From NCBI RefSeq assembly GCF_000829055.1, contig NZ_AP012544.1, positions 1,674,001-1,738,000 of the forward strand: a stretch of DNA of 64,000 nt, given 5' to 3'. Both the position numbers and the translations under genes were made by a program. Shown here one piece after another: positions 15,662 to 23,779 of this stretch. Position 1 is the stretch's first letter. The number at the start of each line of letters is the position of its first letter. This DNA comes from Lacticaseibacillus casei DSM 20011 = JCM 1134 = ATCC 393 (lineage in GTDB: Bacteria > Bacillota > Bacilli > Lactobacillales > Lactobacillaceae). The notes beneath the pieces were generated by a model, which saw nothing but the letters and a program-made list of their open reading frames with translations, did no database searches and had not been told where the DNA came from.

Positions 15662-16409
15662 GGCCTCCTCCGCTTACCGTCGCTTCCATATCAATGATGC
15701 GATCAAAGAACTGTTCACGGGATTTGCCGCGGGTTACTTCAGCAAAAAACGCGCCATCTTTAATGAAAATAATCCGACTGGCAAAACTAGCCGTAAACGG
15801 ATCATGGGTGACCATCAAAATTGTGGTTTTCTCCTGCTGATTTAACTGCTGGAGATACCGCAAAAAGTCTGTAGCTGCCAATGAGTCAAGGCTCCCGGTC
15901 GGTTCATCAGCCAGCAGCAGGCTCGGCTGCGTGATCACCGCCCTCGCAGCCGCCACCCGCTGACGCTGCCCCATGCTTAACTCGCCGGGAAACGCCTTTA
16001 ATAACGGATCCAAATTGAGATGCTGGGACACCGTCCGCAGACGCTCAGCGCGATCCGGTTGAACATGGCGTTGCAGCGTCAATGGTAAAAGGACATTTTG
16101 CGCGACCGTCATATCGTCTAACAAATTAAAATCCTGAAAAACAAAGCCCAGATGGTCACGGCGGAATGCAGCTTGTTGACTTTCATTCAAAGCTTCCAGA
16201 TCATATCCGGCAATTTTGACCTTACCTGTGCTAGGCGTTTCAATCGTTGCCAAAATATTCAGCAAGGTCGACTTCCCGGCACCACTCGGCCCCATAATAC
16301 CGATGAATTCACCGGCTGCAACCTGAAAGCTAAGGTCATTTAATGCGCGAACCCGATCATGTCGCTGTCCGAAGATTTTACTTAAATTAGATACTTCTAA
16401 AATTGCCAT
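15639..16409 (-). CDS. Bce-type ABC transporter ATP-binding protein
   Basis: A 256-aa ATPase of the LolD/MacB/BceA class. Walker A GPSGAGKST (about 40-48), Q-loop FVFQDFNLLDDMT, Walker B LLLADEPTGSLD and H-loop MVTHDP are all present. The ABC signature reads LSMGQRQRVAAARA, with Met where LSGGQ has Gly. GACGGAGGTAAGCC precedes the ATG. It is cotranscribed with the permease and diverges from the response regulator. Confidence 0.92.
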   Translation of the reverse strand: MAILEVSNLSKIFGQRHDRVRALNDLSFQVAAGEFIGIMGPSGAGKSTLLNILATIETPSTGKVKIAGYDLEALNESQQAAFRRDHLGFVFQDFNLLDDMTVAQNVLLPLTLQRHVQPDRAERLRTVSQHLNLDPLLKAFPGELSMGQRQRVAAARAVITQPSLLLADEPTGSLDSLAATDFLRYLQQLNQQEKTTILMVTHDPFTASFASRIIFIKDGAFFAEVTRGKSREQFFDRIIDMEATVSGGGHARVATD

Positions 16410-16468
16410 GGCTTACCTCCGTCATCATTCTACCAAAAACCACTGTTGACTGCTGTTCATCGTCCTCA

Positions 16469-16489
16469 CTGACAAATTGCCCATGTCAG
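16469..16489. promoter_or_regulatory. Inverted repeat in the Bce module divergent region
   Basis: CTGACA (16469-16474) and TGTCAG (16484-16489) are perfect arms separated by 9 bp, between the ATPase gene and the response regulator gene. BceR-type operators are usually TNACA-N4-TGTAA, so half-site resemblance is fair but the spacing differs. A candidate operator only. Confidence 0.35.
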
Positions 16490-16576
16490 CGATATTTTCT
16501 TATTAACCAACTGTTCTCGCGGCTTGTGCTTCCTGGCCAAAACTTATACGATAAGTGCAGGAATGGAGTTGATCAC

Positions 16577-17251
16577 GTGTTTAAAATCATGATCGTAGAG
16601 GATGATCAGACCATCAGCGGCCTGATCGCTGACAACCTAAAAAAATGGCAGTTCGAACCAGTCGTTGTGACTGATTTTAACGCCGTCTTCGATGATTTTC
16701 TGCAAGAAAAGCCTCACTTGGTTTTGCTGGACATCAATTTGCCGGTTTTTGACGGTTATTACTGGGTCCAAAAGATTCGCGAATTCTCTAAGGTGCCGGT
16801 TATCTTTATCTCAAGCCGCAATACCAACATGGACATGGTCATGGCCATGAACATGGGCGCCGATGATTTCTTAAATAAACCGTTTGCGATGGAAGTTTTG
16901 ATCGCCAAAATCAACGCACTGTTGCGCCGAACCTATAATTACGCCGATCAAGGAACGGATGTTTTGGAACACAATGGCCTCATGTTGAACCTGAAAAACG
17001 GGATGGCACAGGTTAATGATAATGAAATCAACCTTTCAAAAAACGAGTACAAGTTACTGCAGATTCTCATGCGGCAACATGGGCAGATCGTCAGTCGCTC
17101 GCGTCTCCTGAAGGATCTCTGGCAAGACGAACGCTTTGTTGACGACAATACGCTAACGGTCAACATCAATCGCTTGCGCAAAAAAATCGAAGAAGCCGGC
17201 TTAAAAGATTATATCCAAACTAAAGTCGGTCAAGGTTATATCGTTCCTTAG
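16577..17251 (+). CDS. OmpR/BceR-type response regulator
   Basis: A 224-aa regulator. The receiver domain starts VFKIMIVEDDQTISGL with the acidic pair, the phosphoacceptor Asp in LVLLDINLPVFDGYYW and the Lys in DDFLNKPFAMEVL. The C-terminal winged helix carries LSKNEYKLLQILMRQHGQIVSRSRLL and VDDNTLTVNINRLRKKIEE. The GTG at 16577 has GGAATGGAG 8 bp upstream and gives the family-typical start, so I chose it over the longer open frame. The stop is 9 bp before the kinase gene. It is expected to activate the divergent ABC operon. Confidence 0.92.
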   Translation: MFKIMIVEDDQTISGLIADNLKKWQFEPVVVTDFNAVFDDFLQEKPHLVLLDINLPVFDGYYWVQKIREFSKVPVIFISSRNTNMDMVMAMNMGADDFLNKPFAMEVLIAKINALLRRTYNYADQGTDVLEHNGLMLNLKNGMAQVNDNEINLSKNEYKLLQILMRQHGQIVSRSRLLKDLWQDERFVDDNTLTVNINRLRKKIEEAGLKDYIQTKVGQGYIVP

Positions 17252-17260
17252 GAGGCCGCT

Positions 17261-18340
17261 ATGCGTTTTCGCGATTACGTCAAAGACCACCTGTGGCCTA
17301 TTGGCGGTTACATTTTATGTGTGGGGTTAGCGGCCATCATTATCTGGCTGGATCCTCAACATCGAGTTAAAATGTCAACACTCTGGTACGCAGTGTTATT
17401 AGTAACACTTGTTGCGAGCGCTTTTTTTGTGGCCCACTTTGGCCGAATTCGGCGGTTTGCGGCCCAACTTCATGACCGTCAAGAGGCCAAGGATGCGGCG
17501 CTGGACTGGCCGCTGCCTGGTGGCGAATCAGGCCTCGAACAAGTTGTTGCCGATACGTACAACCAAATGCTGACGCTGCATCGCCAACAGATTACCGCCT
17601 TATTAGCCCAGCAACAGGATCAAAAAGACTTCATTGATTCCTGGGTCCATGAAATTAAAGTGCCGCTAGCGGCGGTTTCGCTTTTGGCTGAGAGTTTTGA
17701 AGGGCAAGTACCGGACGACAAACTCGATAATCTTAATTTGCAATTGGATCAGATCGAATTTTATGTCGAGCAAGTTTTGTACTACTCCCGACTCGACAGT
17801 TTTTCCAAAGATTATCTGCTGCACAACACGCCGTTAAAACCACTTGTAAATGATGTCGTCGCCAGTCAGCGGAACGGGTTTATCAACAAACGCCTGTCAT
17901 TTAAGCTCAATGGCGAGGATCAAACCGTGCTAACCGATAACAAGTGGTTGCGGTTTATTTTGGCGCAACTGATCTCGAATGCCGTGAAATACACACCGGA
18001 AGGCGGCCGCATCAGTGCCACCATTCGCAATACCGGTAAAGAGACCGAGCTCATGATTACCGACACTGGCATTGGCATTCCTAAAGATGAACAACATCGG
18101 GTATTTGAAAAAGGCTTTACCGGAAGCAACGGGCGAATATCGAATCACAAATCAACCGGTTTGGGGCTCTTTTTGGCGGAAAAGCTTTCGGAAAAGCTCG
18201 GCCATCATTTGACGCTGACATCTGTGATTAATCAAGGTACCACTGTGACCATTCATTTTCCATATGTCAGCTATTACAGCGATCCAAGCCAAACGGTTCA
18301 TCATCCCAAAACCAACCGCGAGCAATCTTCTAATAGTTAA
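17261..18340 (+). CDS. Intramembrane-sensing histidine kinase (BceS-like)
   Basis: A 359-aa kinase with two transmembrane helices (about 14-30 and 41-60) and only a very short external loop, the mark of BceS-type kinases that sense through their ABC transporter. His130 in DSWVHEIKVPLAAV is the phosphoacceptor. The N-box QLISNAVKYTPEGG, G1 ITDTGIGIPKDE and G2 STGLGLFLAEKL are intact. AGGAGG precedes the ATG. It pairs with the preceding regulator and the divergent transporter. Confidence 0.93.
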   Translation: MRFRDYVKDHLWPIGGYILCVGLAAIIIWLDPQHRVKMSTLWYAVLLVTLVASAFFVAHFGRIRRFAAQLHDRQEAKDAALDWPLPGGESGLEQVVADTYNQMLTLHRQQITALLAQQQDQKDFIDSWVHEIKVPLAAVSLLAESFEGQVPDDKLDNLNLQLDQIEFYVEQVLYYSRLDSFSKDYLLHNTPLKPLVNDVVASQRNGFINKRLSFKLNGEDQTVLTDNKWLRFILAQLISNAVKYTPEGGRISATIRNTGKETELMITDTGIGIPKDEQHRVFEKGFTGSNGRISNHKSTGLGLFLAEKLSEKLGHHLTLTSVINQGTTVTIHFPYVSYYSDPSQTVHHPKTNREQSSNS

Positions 18341-18368
18341 ACGCGTCTTTTAGTCAGCAAAATCCAAC

Positions 18369-18427
18369 AAAAAAGAACGAGTGACTTCTGACATACAGTT
18401 TCCTGCAGAAAGCCACTCGTTCTTTTT
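18369..18427. terminator. Bidirectional terminator between kinase gene and nrdG
   Basis: AAAAAAGAACGAGTG ... CACTCGTTCTTTTT with an additional inner stem; it serves convergent genes. Confidence 0.85.
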
Positions 18428-18433
18428 GTGATG

Positions 18434-19012
18434 TTACCGAATAAGATTCTCCCAAAGTTTAATCTCGCCAGCCGCTTGCGTTGCCGGCACGTCGATGATG
18501 CGTTGATTGGCGCTGCCGCGAAATTGTAAGGTTAAATCTTTTTGCGCCAGTAAGAAGCGGCCGTCGACCAGGATGTCGATGAGCCCTAATAACGTCAACT
18601 TATCTTCGGAATCCTGCATCAGTTCCTCGTATGTGTACCCGCTCCAACTCCAAATGTCTTTGTCGTGGCCAAATTCCTGCCGAATCCGGCGGCACAACCG
18701 AATGCATACCTGCGTGTTCAAAAACGGTTCACCGCCCAATAATGTCAGCCCTTGTACATACGACTGACTAAGATCTTCAATAATCTGATCTTCTAACTCC
18801 TGGGTGTAAGGTTTCCCATATCGAAAATTCTGGGCAACCCGATTGTAACAGCCGGGGCAGGCAAACCGGCAGCCAGATACGTATAAACTGCACCGCACGC
18901 CTTCACCATCCACAAAGTTAAATGGCTTGTAATCCGCAATACGTTGCTGGGAAAGGTCGCTGGCGAGCCATTCCTGAGGTTTAGGATTCAGTGGTAAACG
19001 ATTGGTGGTCAT
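18434..19012 (-). CDS. nrdG: Anaerobic ribonucleotide reductase activating protein (radical SAM)
   Basis: Activase that installs the glycyl radical in NrdD using SAM and a 4Fe-4S cluster. The 192-aa protein has the radical-SAM motif as C48-x3-C52-x2-C55 (SGCRFACPGCYN) and the SAM-binding GG element in TLLGGEPFLN. No nrdD is adjacent on either side, whereas nrdD-nrdG is the usual pairing, so its partner must lie elsewhere. It sits between two strong terminators and so is monocistronic. Confidence 0.93.
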   Translation of the reverse strand: MTTNRLPLNPKPQEWLASDLSQQRIADYKPFNFVDGEGVRCSLYVSGCRFACPGCYNRVAQNFRYGKPYTQELEDQIIEDLSQSYVQGLTLLGGEPFLNTQVCIRLCRRIRQEFGHDKDIWSWSGYTYEELMQDSEDKLTLLGLIDILVDGRFLLAQKDLTLQFRGSANQRIIDVPATQAAGEIKLWENLIR

Positions 19013-19056
19013 AACAATATCTGCCTCTTTCTGAAATCATTGTAGCGATGCTGTGT

Positions 19057-19115
19057 AAGACTTGGTTTCTAACGAAGTGCTGGTCGGTAAACCGGCACCT
19101 TGCTTGGTAAGTCTT
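19057..19115. other. Hairpin in the nrdG 5' region
   Basis: AAGACTT (19057-19063) pairs with AAGTCTT (19109-19115) around an inner stem-loop GTGCTGGT / AACCGGCAC. If nrdG is transcribed from near 19140 this lies in its leader. On the plus strand it ends in a short T run, but no plus-strand gene feeds it. Confidence 0.45.
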
Positions 19116-19136
19116 TTTCATCGTATCATCTTTTAA

Positions 19137-19155
19137 CCCCAATATATAGTATTGG
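19137..19155. promoter_or_regulatory. NrdR-like box upstream of nrdG
   Basis: The palindrome CCAATATATAGTATTGG (19139-19155) contains ACTATATATTG on the minus strand, matching the core of the NrdR consensus ACACWATATMTWGTGT. A single box is seen, where NrdR usually uses two. Confidence 0.45.
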
Positions 19156-19163
19156 TTGTACAC

Positions 19164-19207
19164 AAAATACCGGCTTGTCATCTATATCTTGATGGCGAGC
19201 CGGTATT
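19164..19207 (-). terminator. Terminator of copY-copB
   Basis: On the minus strand ATACCGGCT ... AAGCCGGTATTTT forms a strong hairpin, about 20 bp beyond the copB stop. Confidence 0.8.
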
Positions 19208-19227
19208 CATATCAGATCTTGATTATC

Positions 19228-21459
19228 TTATGCACGGTTCAAATGCAGCGTCATGGCATTTAACGCAACCACGATCGTTGATAACGACATGATCGCCGCG
19301 CCGACTGCCGGACTGAGAATGAAACCAATCGGCGCCAGGATACCAGCTGCCAACGGAATAGCTAAAATGTTGTAGCCAGCTCCCCACCAAAGGTTCTGCA
19401 CCATTTTGCGGTTCGTCGCCTTTGCCAGCGATAAGAAGTTAAGAATATCAGCTGGGTCGCTGTGAACTAGAACCACATCGGCCGTATCAATGGCAACATC
19501 GGTACCAGCACCGATTGCTACCCCGATATCTGCTTGGGCCAGACTAGGCGCATCGTTGACACCATCGCCGACCATCATCACAACCCCGCGCTGCTGATAA
19601 GCTTTGACTTGGGCAACTTTATCTTCAGGCTTGAGCTCTGCCTGAAAATCGGTTAATCCCAGCTGGTCCCCAACCTTCTTGGCTGTTTCATGATTGTCAC
19701 CAGTCAACATAACCGGTGTGATTCCTTGACGCTTCAAGGCCGCTACGAACGGCTTGCTTGATGGCTTCAACTGATCGCCTTCAGCTACCATCCCTAAAAC
19801 CTGATCCTTCTGTAGTAAGAAGGCCAATGAGTTCCCGGCAGCCGCCAACTGATCGGCTTGGGCCTGATCATAACTTAACTGATGGTCTTTCAAGTAACGC
19901 GCATTGACGATGGTATAAGCTTGGCCATCAACTTCGCCTTGAAGACCAATGCCCTTGAGTACCTGAACATTTTGAGCAGCAGGTACATTTAATTGCTGTT
20001 CCTTAGCCGCGACTTTAATACCGGTTGCCAGTGGATGCTCTGAATGACTCTCAAGTGCGGCCATCAAGGCTAAGACTTGAGCTTCATCATGATTGGCAAA
20101 TGCAACGGTTTTGGCAACGGTAAATTTACCTTCAGTCAACGTACCGGTTTTGTCCATTAAGATAAACTTCGCATGTTTGGCAGTTTCAAGTGCCTGACGA
20201 TTACGAATCAATAAGCCATTGGTTGCGCCAATACTGGTGCTACGCGCGATGACCAATGGAATTGCCAGTCCCAGTGCGTGCGGGCAGGCAATGATGAAAA
20301 CGGTGACCATGCGTTCAAAGGCAATTGCCGCTCCATCTGATAGCCAAATGAAGAATGCCAGAATACCGACTGCTAATGCTGCGTAGAAAAGCCAGCCAGC
20401 AACTTTGTCGGCCATCCCTTCTGCCTTACTCTTATTGGCTTGCGCACTTTGAACCAGCTTCATCACTTGCGACAGGTAGCCGCTTTCACCAGTACCGGTG
20501 ACTTTGATTTCAATGACGCCATCACCATTGACTGATCCACCAATGACCCGATCACCTTCAGCTTTATGAATGGCTTTGGCTTCACCAGTAACTAGGGATT
20601 CATTCACACTACTGCTACCACTGACGATCTGGCCATCAGCCGGCATCTGTTCACCTGCCAGGACGCGCAAACGCGTGCCGACCTGAACTTCTGCTAACGG
20701 CATGTCCATCACGTGATCGCCATGCACGACATGCGCTTGGCTTGGCAGCAACGCCGCGAGTTTCTCGACGGCATTGCCCGCTGCCATGACCGCATTCATT
20801 TCAATCCAGTGACCTAACAGCATGATCACGATCAATGTTGCCAGTTCCCAGAAGAAATCCATGACCATACCATTCGGCGCGATAAAATGATTCATCACAA
20901 ACGCGTAAAGTGAATAACCATAAGCAACGGTAATGCCCATTGCAATCAGCGTCATCATCGCTGGCTGCCGCTGTTGCAATTCGGATTTAGCTCCGGTCAA
21001 AAATGGCCAGCCACCATAGAAGAACAGAAATGACGATAAAATCAGAACCAGCCAGTCAGATCCGGGAAATACGATCGGTAGTTGCAAAGCCCCTAGATGG
21101 ATATTCATCCCCATAAACTGGGAAAGCAACAGTACTGGAATCATCACAATCAGGCTGACCCAGAACTTTTGCTTGAGATTGCCCATATGCATCATATGAC
21201 CACCACCGTGATCCATGTCCATATGCGACATATCGCCGTGATGCATATCCATATGGCTCATGTCACCATGGCTCATATGCATGTCGCCATGATTCATTTG
21301 CCCATGAGCCATAGCGCCTTGGTCCATGGCCATGGTTTCCATACCATCTTGATGCCCCATCTGGTCATGATCCATTGGCATATCCGCCATATCATCATGT
21401 TGCATCTCACTGGTTTTTCCAGTCGTTCCGTTTGCATGTTTCATCTTACTATCCTTCAT
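19228..21459 (-). CDS. copB: Copper-translocating P-type ATPase, CopB type
   Basis: A 743-aa P1B ATPase exporting copper (or silver). The N-terminal ~80 residues are extremely rich in Met, His and Asp (repeats such as MSHGDMSHMDMHHGDM), a metal-gathering tail instead of CxxC domains. Visible motifs: the transmembrane metal site CPH in IIACPHALGLAIP (the CopB class, where CopA has CPC), the phosphorylation site DKTGTLTEG, the actuator region SLVTGEAKAI, the nucleotide domain SEHPLA and the hinge MVGDGVNDAPSLAQADIG. The ATG at 21459 follows GTAAGGAGGAAGTTC. It overlaps copY by 11 bp. Confidence 0.95.
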   Translation of the reverse strand: MKDSKMKHANGTTGKTSEMQHDDMADMPMDHDQMGHQDGMETMAMDQGAMAHGQMNHGDMHMSHGDMSHMDMHHGDMSHMDMDHGGGHMMHMGNLKQKFWVSLIVMIPVLLLSQFMGMNIHLGALQLPIVFPGSDWLVLILSSFLFFYGGWPFLTGAKSELQQRQPAMMTLIAMGITVAYGYSLYAFVMNHFIAPNGMVMDFFWELATLIVIMLLGHWIEMNAVMAAGNAVEKLAALLPSQAHVVHGDHVMDMPLAEVQVGTRLRVLAGEQMPADGQIVSGSSSVNESLVTGEAKAIHKAEGDRVIGGSVNGDGVIEIKVTGTGESGYLSQVMKLVQSAQANKSKAEGMADKVAGWLFYAALAVGILAFFIWLSDGAAIAFERMVTVFIIACPHALGLAIPLVIARSTSIGATNGLLIRNRQALETAKHAKFILMDKTGTLTEGKFTVAKTVAFANHDEAQVLALMAALESHSEHPLATGIKVAAKEQQLNVPAAQNVQVLKGIGLQGEVDGQAYTIVNARYLKDHQLSYDQAQADQLAAAGNSLAFLLQKDQVLGMVAEGDQLKPSSKPFVAALKRQGITPVMLTGDNHETAKKVGDQLGLTDFQAELKPEDKVAQVKAYQQRGVVMMVGDGVNDAPSLAQADIGVAIGAGTDVAIDTADVVLVHSDPADILNFLSLAKATNRKMVQNLWWGAGYNILAIPLAAGILAPIGFILSPAVGAAIMSLSTIVVALNAMTLHLNRA

Positions 21460-21892
21460 GAACTTCCTCCTTACACCCTTCTGGCAAGCAATTGCAGCTG
21501 ACCGTTGTCGGTGCATCCGGCAGTTTAGCTGTCAATGTTTGTTGTAGGTCGTTGATGTCTTGTTTTGATAAAGTAACGTGCGTTATCAAGTGATCCAAGG
21601 TCTTACCTATTTTCATCTGGCATAAATGGCTAAACAACTCGCTCGCTGCTGCATCCATGGATGCTTGTCCGCCCACCGTAGCATGGTACAAAAATTCACG
21701 ACCTTGTTTTTCCGTTACAAGTGCGCCTTTTTTAACCAAGCGTCCTAAAAAGGTTTTGGTAGTTGCAACCTTCCAGCCCATCTTATCCGCCAAAATAGCG
21801 GCAAGCGTGCTGCTTTTTAAAGGTCCGAGTGTCCAAATAATACGCATGACCTCCCATTCCGATTGGGAGATGTCGACTGTTGGTGTTTCCAT
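21449..21892 (-). CDS. copY: CopY-type copper-responsive repressor
   Basis: A 147-aa BlaI/MecI-family winged-helix repressor. The N-terminal domain begins VDISQSEWEVMRIIWTLGPLKSSTL with a clear HTH (KVATTKTFLGRLVKKGAL). The C-terminus ends SCNCLPEGCKEE, giving CxCxxxxC. The classic CopY metal site is CxCx4-5CxC, so the fourth Cys appears to be missing. GGAGGCC precedes the ATG at 21892. It is first in the operon, directly behind two cop boxes. Confidence 0.93.
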   Translation of the reverse strand: METPTVDISQSEWEVMRIIWTLGPLKSSTLAAILADKMGWKVATTKTFLGRLVKKGALVTEKQGREFLYHATVGGQASMDAAASELFSHLCQMKIGKTLDHLITHVTLSKQDINDLQQTLTAKLPDAPTTVSCNCLPEGCKEEVHEG

Positions 21893-21906
21893 AATTGGCC
21901 TCCGTT

Positions 21907-21961
21907 TACACTTGTAATCTTTCAACACTTATAATTTACAACTGTAAACGATGAATGTCAA
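21907..21961 (-). promoter_or_regulatory. copYB promoter with two cop boxes
   Basis: cop boxes TACA-CT-TGTA (21907-21916) and TACA-AC-TGTA (21937-21946) are exact matches to the CopY operator TACANNTGTA, 30 bp apart. On the minus strand the promoter is TTGACA (21956-21961), a 17-bp spacer and TAAATT (21933-21938). The second box therefore sits in the spacer and touches the -10, and the first lies in the early transcribed region. Confidence 0.85.
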
Positions 21962-22018
21962 TATCAATTTTTTGATTTTATTTGGAAGTGCCTGCGCATC
22001 CTGAAAAAATGGACATAC

Positions 22019-22058
22019 AAATAGGCACCGCGACAAGGAACTGTCACAGTGCCTATTT
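22019..22058 (-). terminator. Terminator candidate of the pur operon
   Basis: AAATAGGCAC (22019-22028) and GTGCCTATTT (22049-22058) pair perfectly, about 50 bp beyond the purD stop. The minus-strand T run is short. Confidence 0.55.
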
Positions 22059-22105
22059 CGTTAATGCTATTCGCCAAAATCAGGCTTTACCGCTGATTGT
22101 TTTCT

Positions 22106-23350
22106 TCAGGCTTTGACCGCATGGAAACCAATGTCAGTGCGATAATCCAAAACCCCTTGGATACTTTCCATGGCCTTTTTAGCCTTCATAATAGCTTCAG
22201 AAAGAGTTGATGCCGCCTCTACGACCGAGAAAATTCGGCCTGAACTGCTAACCCAGCCGTTTTCCGTCTGGTTAACGCCTGCTGGCAACCAGGTGCCAAT
22301 CGGCCAGTCTTTTGGCACAATCACCGGGACCTGCTTTAATCCTGAACCGGGATAATCCGGATTCACCGCAACAAAGCACGCGTAAGCTTGGCCATTTAAC
22401 TTCAAATCAGGTTGTTGACCATTCAACAAATCCGTTACCAACTGATAAAAATCATTTTCGATCTGAGGTAACAGCACCTGTGTTTCCGGATCACCAAAGC
22501 GCATGTTGTATTCCAGAATTTTAGGACCATCAGCGGTAAAAATCAGGCCGATATACATCACGCCTTGCCCACTGAGGCCGTCCTCCTGCATCCCCGCCAA
22601 CGTCGTATCAACTAATGCCTCAGCTGCCTTTACTTGCTCGGTAGTAAACTGTGGTAGCGGGCTAATGGCGCCCATGCCACCGGTGTTAGGACCACGATCG
22701 GCGGCGAAACGGCGTTTATGATCCTGTGATAATGGTAAAATCACGCGGTTTTGACCGTTGAAAAGCGCCATTACCGATGCTTCTTCGCCGTCAAGGTATT
22801 GTTCAATAAGCACCGTTGCATCTGGGTGCCCCTCGTAAAGTCGATCAATTGCATCGTCCAAGGCAGCAGCGTCTTGGGCAATGATGACCCCTTTTCCGGC
22901 GGCAAGGCCATCTTTTTTAAGAACGATTGGCAATCCCATCAGCGTCGCCTCGGCATGGGCTTCCAGTGCGCTGTGGACGGTTTTGCTGGCAGCGGTCGGA
23001 AGATGGTGGCGATGCATAAAGTCTTTGGCAAACGTCTTACTGGATTCGAGTTGGGCGAGTTTTTTCGTCACGCCAAAAGTTGGCTGATGAGCTTCTTGAA
23101 AAGCATCGACAATGCCAGCCGCCAAGGGTACTTCAGGACCGACAAACGTCAAATCAATCTGATGATCCCGGGCAAACTGAATCAGTTCCGGCACTTCGGC
23201 TTCTTTTATACCGATTGGCTCAACGCCTAAAAGCGTCATAGCCGGATTACCGGGTGCCACATAGACGTGGTCAACTTGTGGCGACTGATTGAATTTTAGC
23301 GCAAGGGCACTTTCTCTGGCACCGCCGCCAATGACAAGAACATTTTTCAT
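22106..23350 (-). CDS. purD: Phosphoribosylamine-glycine ligase
   Basis: ATP-grasp enzyme forming GAR from phosphoribosylamine and glycine. The 414-aa protein begins MKNVLVIGGGARESALALKF. It has the ATP-grasp core LPIVLKKDGLAAGKGVIIA and the family signature DRGPNTGGMGAISPLP, and ends in the metal-ligand region LEYNMRFGDPETQVLLP. AGGAGG lies just before the ATG at 23350; the longer upstream frame enters the repeat array and is rejected. It is last in the pur operon, separated from purH by about 430 bp of repeats. Confidence 0.96.
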   Translation of the reverse strand: MKNVLVIGGGARESALALKFNQSPQVDHVYVAPGNPAMTLLGVEPIGIKEAEVPELIQFARDHQIDLTFVGPEVPLAAGIVDAFQEAHQPTFGVTKKLAQLESSKTFAKDFMHRHHLPTAASKTVHSALEAHAEATLMGLPIVLKKDGLAAGKGVIIAQDAAALDDAIDRLYEGHPDATVLIEQYLDGEEASVMALFNGQNRVILPLSQDHKRRFAADRGPNTGGMGAISPLPQFTTEQVKAAEALVDTTLAGMQEDGLSGQGVMYIGLIFTADGPKILEYNMRFGDPETQVLLPQIENDFYQLVTDLLNGQQPDLKLNGQAYACFVAVNPDYPGSGLKQVPVIVPKDWPIGTWLPAGVNQTENGWVSSSGRIFSVVEAASTLSEAIMKAKKAMESIQGVLDYRTDIGFHAVKA

Positions 23351-23399
23351 AGAACCTCCTCGCGCGTATGGGCGCATATTTGTGGGTGATGAGGGTGGC

Positions 23400-23774
23400 A
23401 TTTACGCGTTTGCTGGCGTAAAAATTTTGTGTGAGGGTGTTGAGCATAAATGACCTAAGACCGACACTGCAGCTTTCTGATGCCAAAACGCGTTCACTGG
23501 CACAGAAGTCTGCGTATAAGGACATCTAGCCCTAAATGGCAAAGACCAGCACTGTAGCTTTCTGACGCCAAAACGCGTTCGCCAGCCCAGAAACCTGCGT
23601 GTAAGGACCTTGACCGCAATGGCCCAAGACCTGCACTGCAGCTTTCTGGCGCCAAAACGCGTTCGCTGGCGCAGAAGTCTACGTATAAGGACCTTAGGCG
23701 TAATGGCCAAGTTCGGGCCATCACGCCTAAGGCCACTTATACTCCGACTTCTAACCGCGCCAGCTCACGCTCTC
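23400..23774 (-). repeat. Palindromic element, copy B: tandem array of four 85-bp right-arm units plus one left arm
   Basis: On the minus strand: left arm 23774-23717, loop about 23716-23709, right arm 23708-23655. Three further right-arm-plus-linker units start on the plus strand at 23570, 23485 and 23400, an exact 85-bp period. Conserved landmarks in each unit are AACGCGTT, AGGTCCTTA/GTCCTTA and the linker CAGAAAGCTGCAGTG. The stretch between GCCATT and GGTCC varies from unit to unit. Unit 4 is degenerate. The array occupies the purH-purD junction; the open frames across it (80-102 aa) simply translate the repeat. Confidence 0.88.
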
Positions 23775-23779
23775 CGCTC

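Noticed and set aside
13580..18340. Naming the Bce module as bacitracin or nisin resistance
   Set aside because: Transporter architecture shows the class only; substrate specificity cannot be read from the sequence.
19057..19115. Plus-strand rho-independent terminator
   Set aside because: No plus-strand gene runs into it because the kinase gene already ends at a strong terminator at 18427; a leader structure of nrdG is more likely, so it is listed as an unassigned hairpin.
23402..23736. Overlapping minus-strand open frames of 80-102 aa with internally repeated RTRFG/RKLQC-type peptides
   Set aside because: They translate the 85-bp palindromic array; no ribosome site, and the peptide repeats simply reflect the DNA repeat.
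23400..23774. CRISPR-like array (constant blocks with variable blocks)
   Set aside because: Units are 85 bp with long constant parts, variable blocks of only about 10 bp that are stem cores of a hairpin, and no cas genes or leader.
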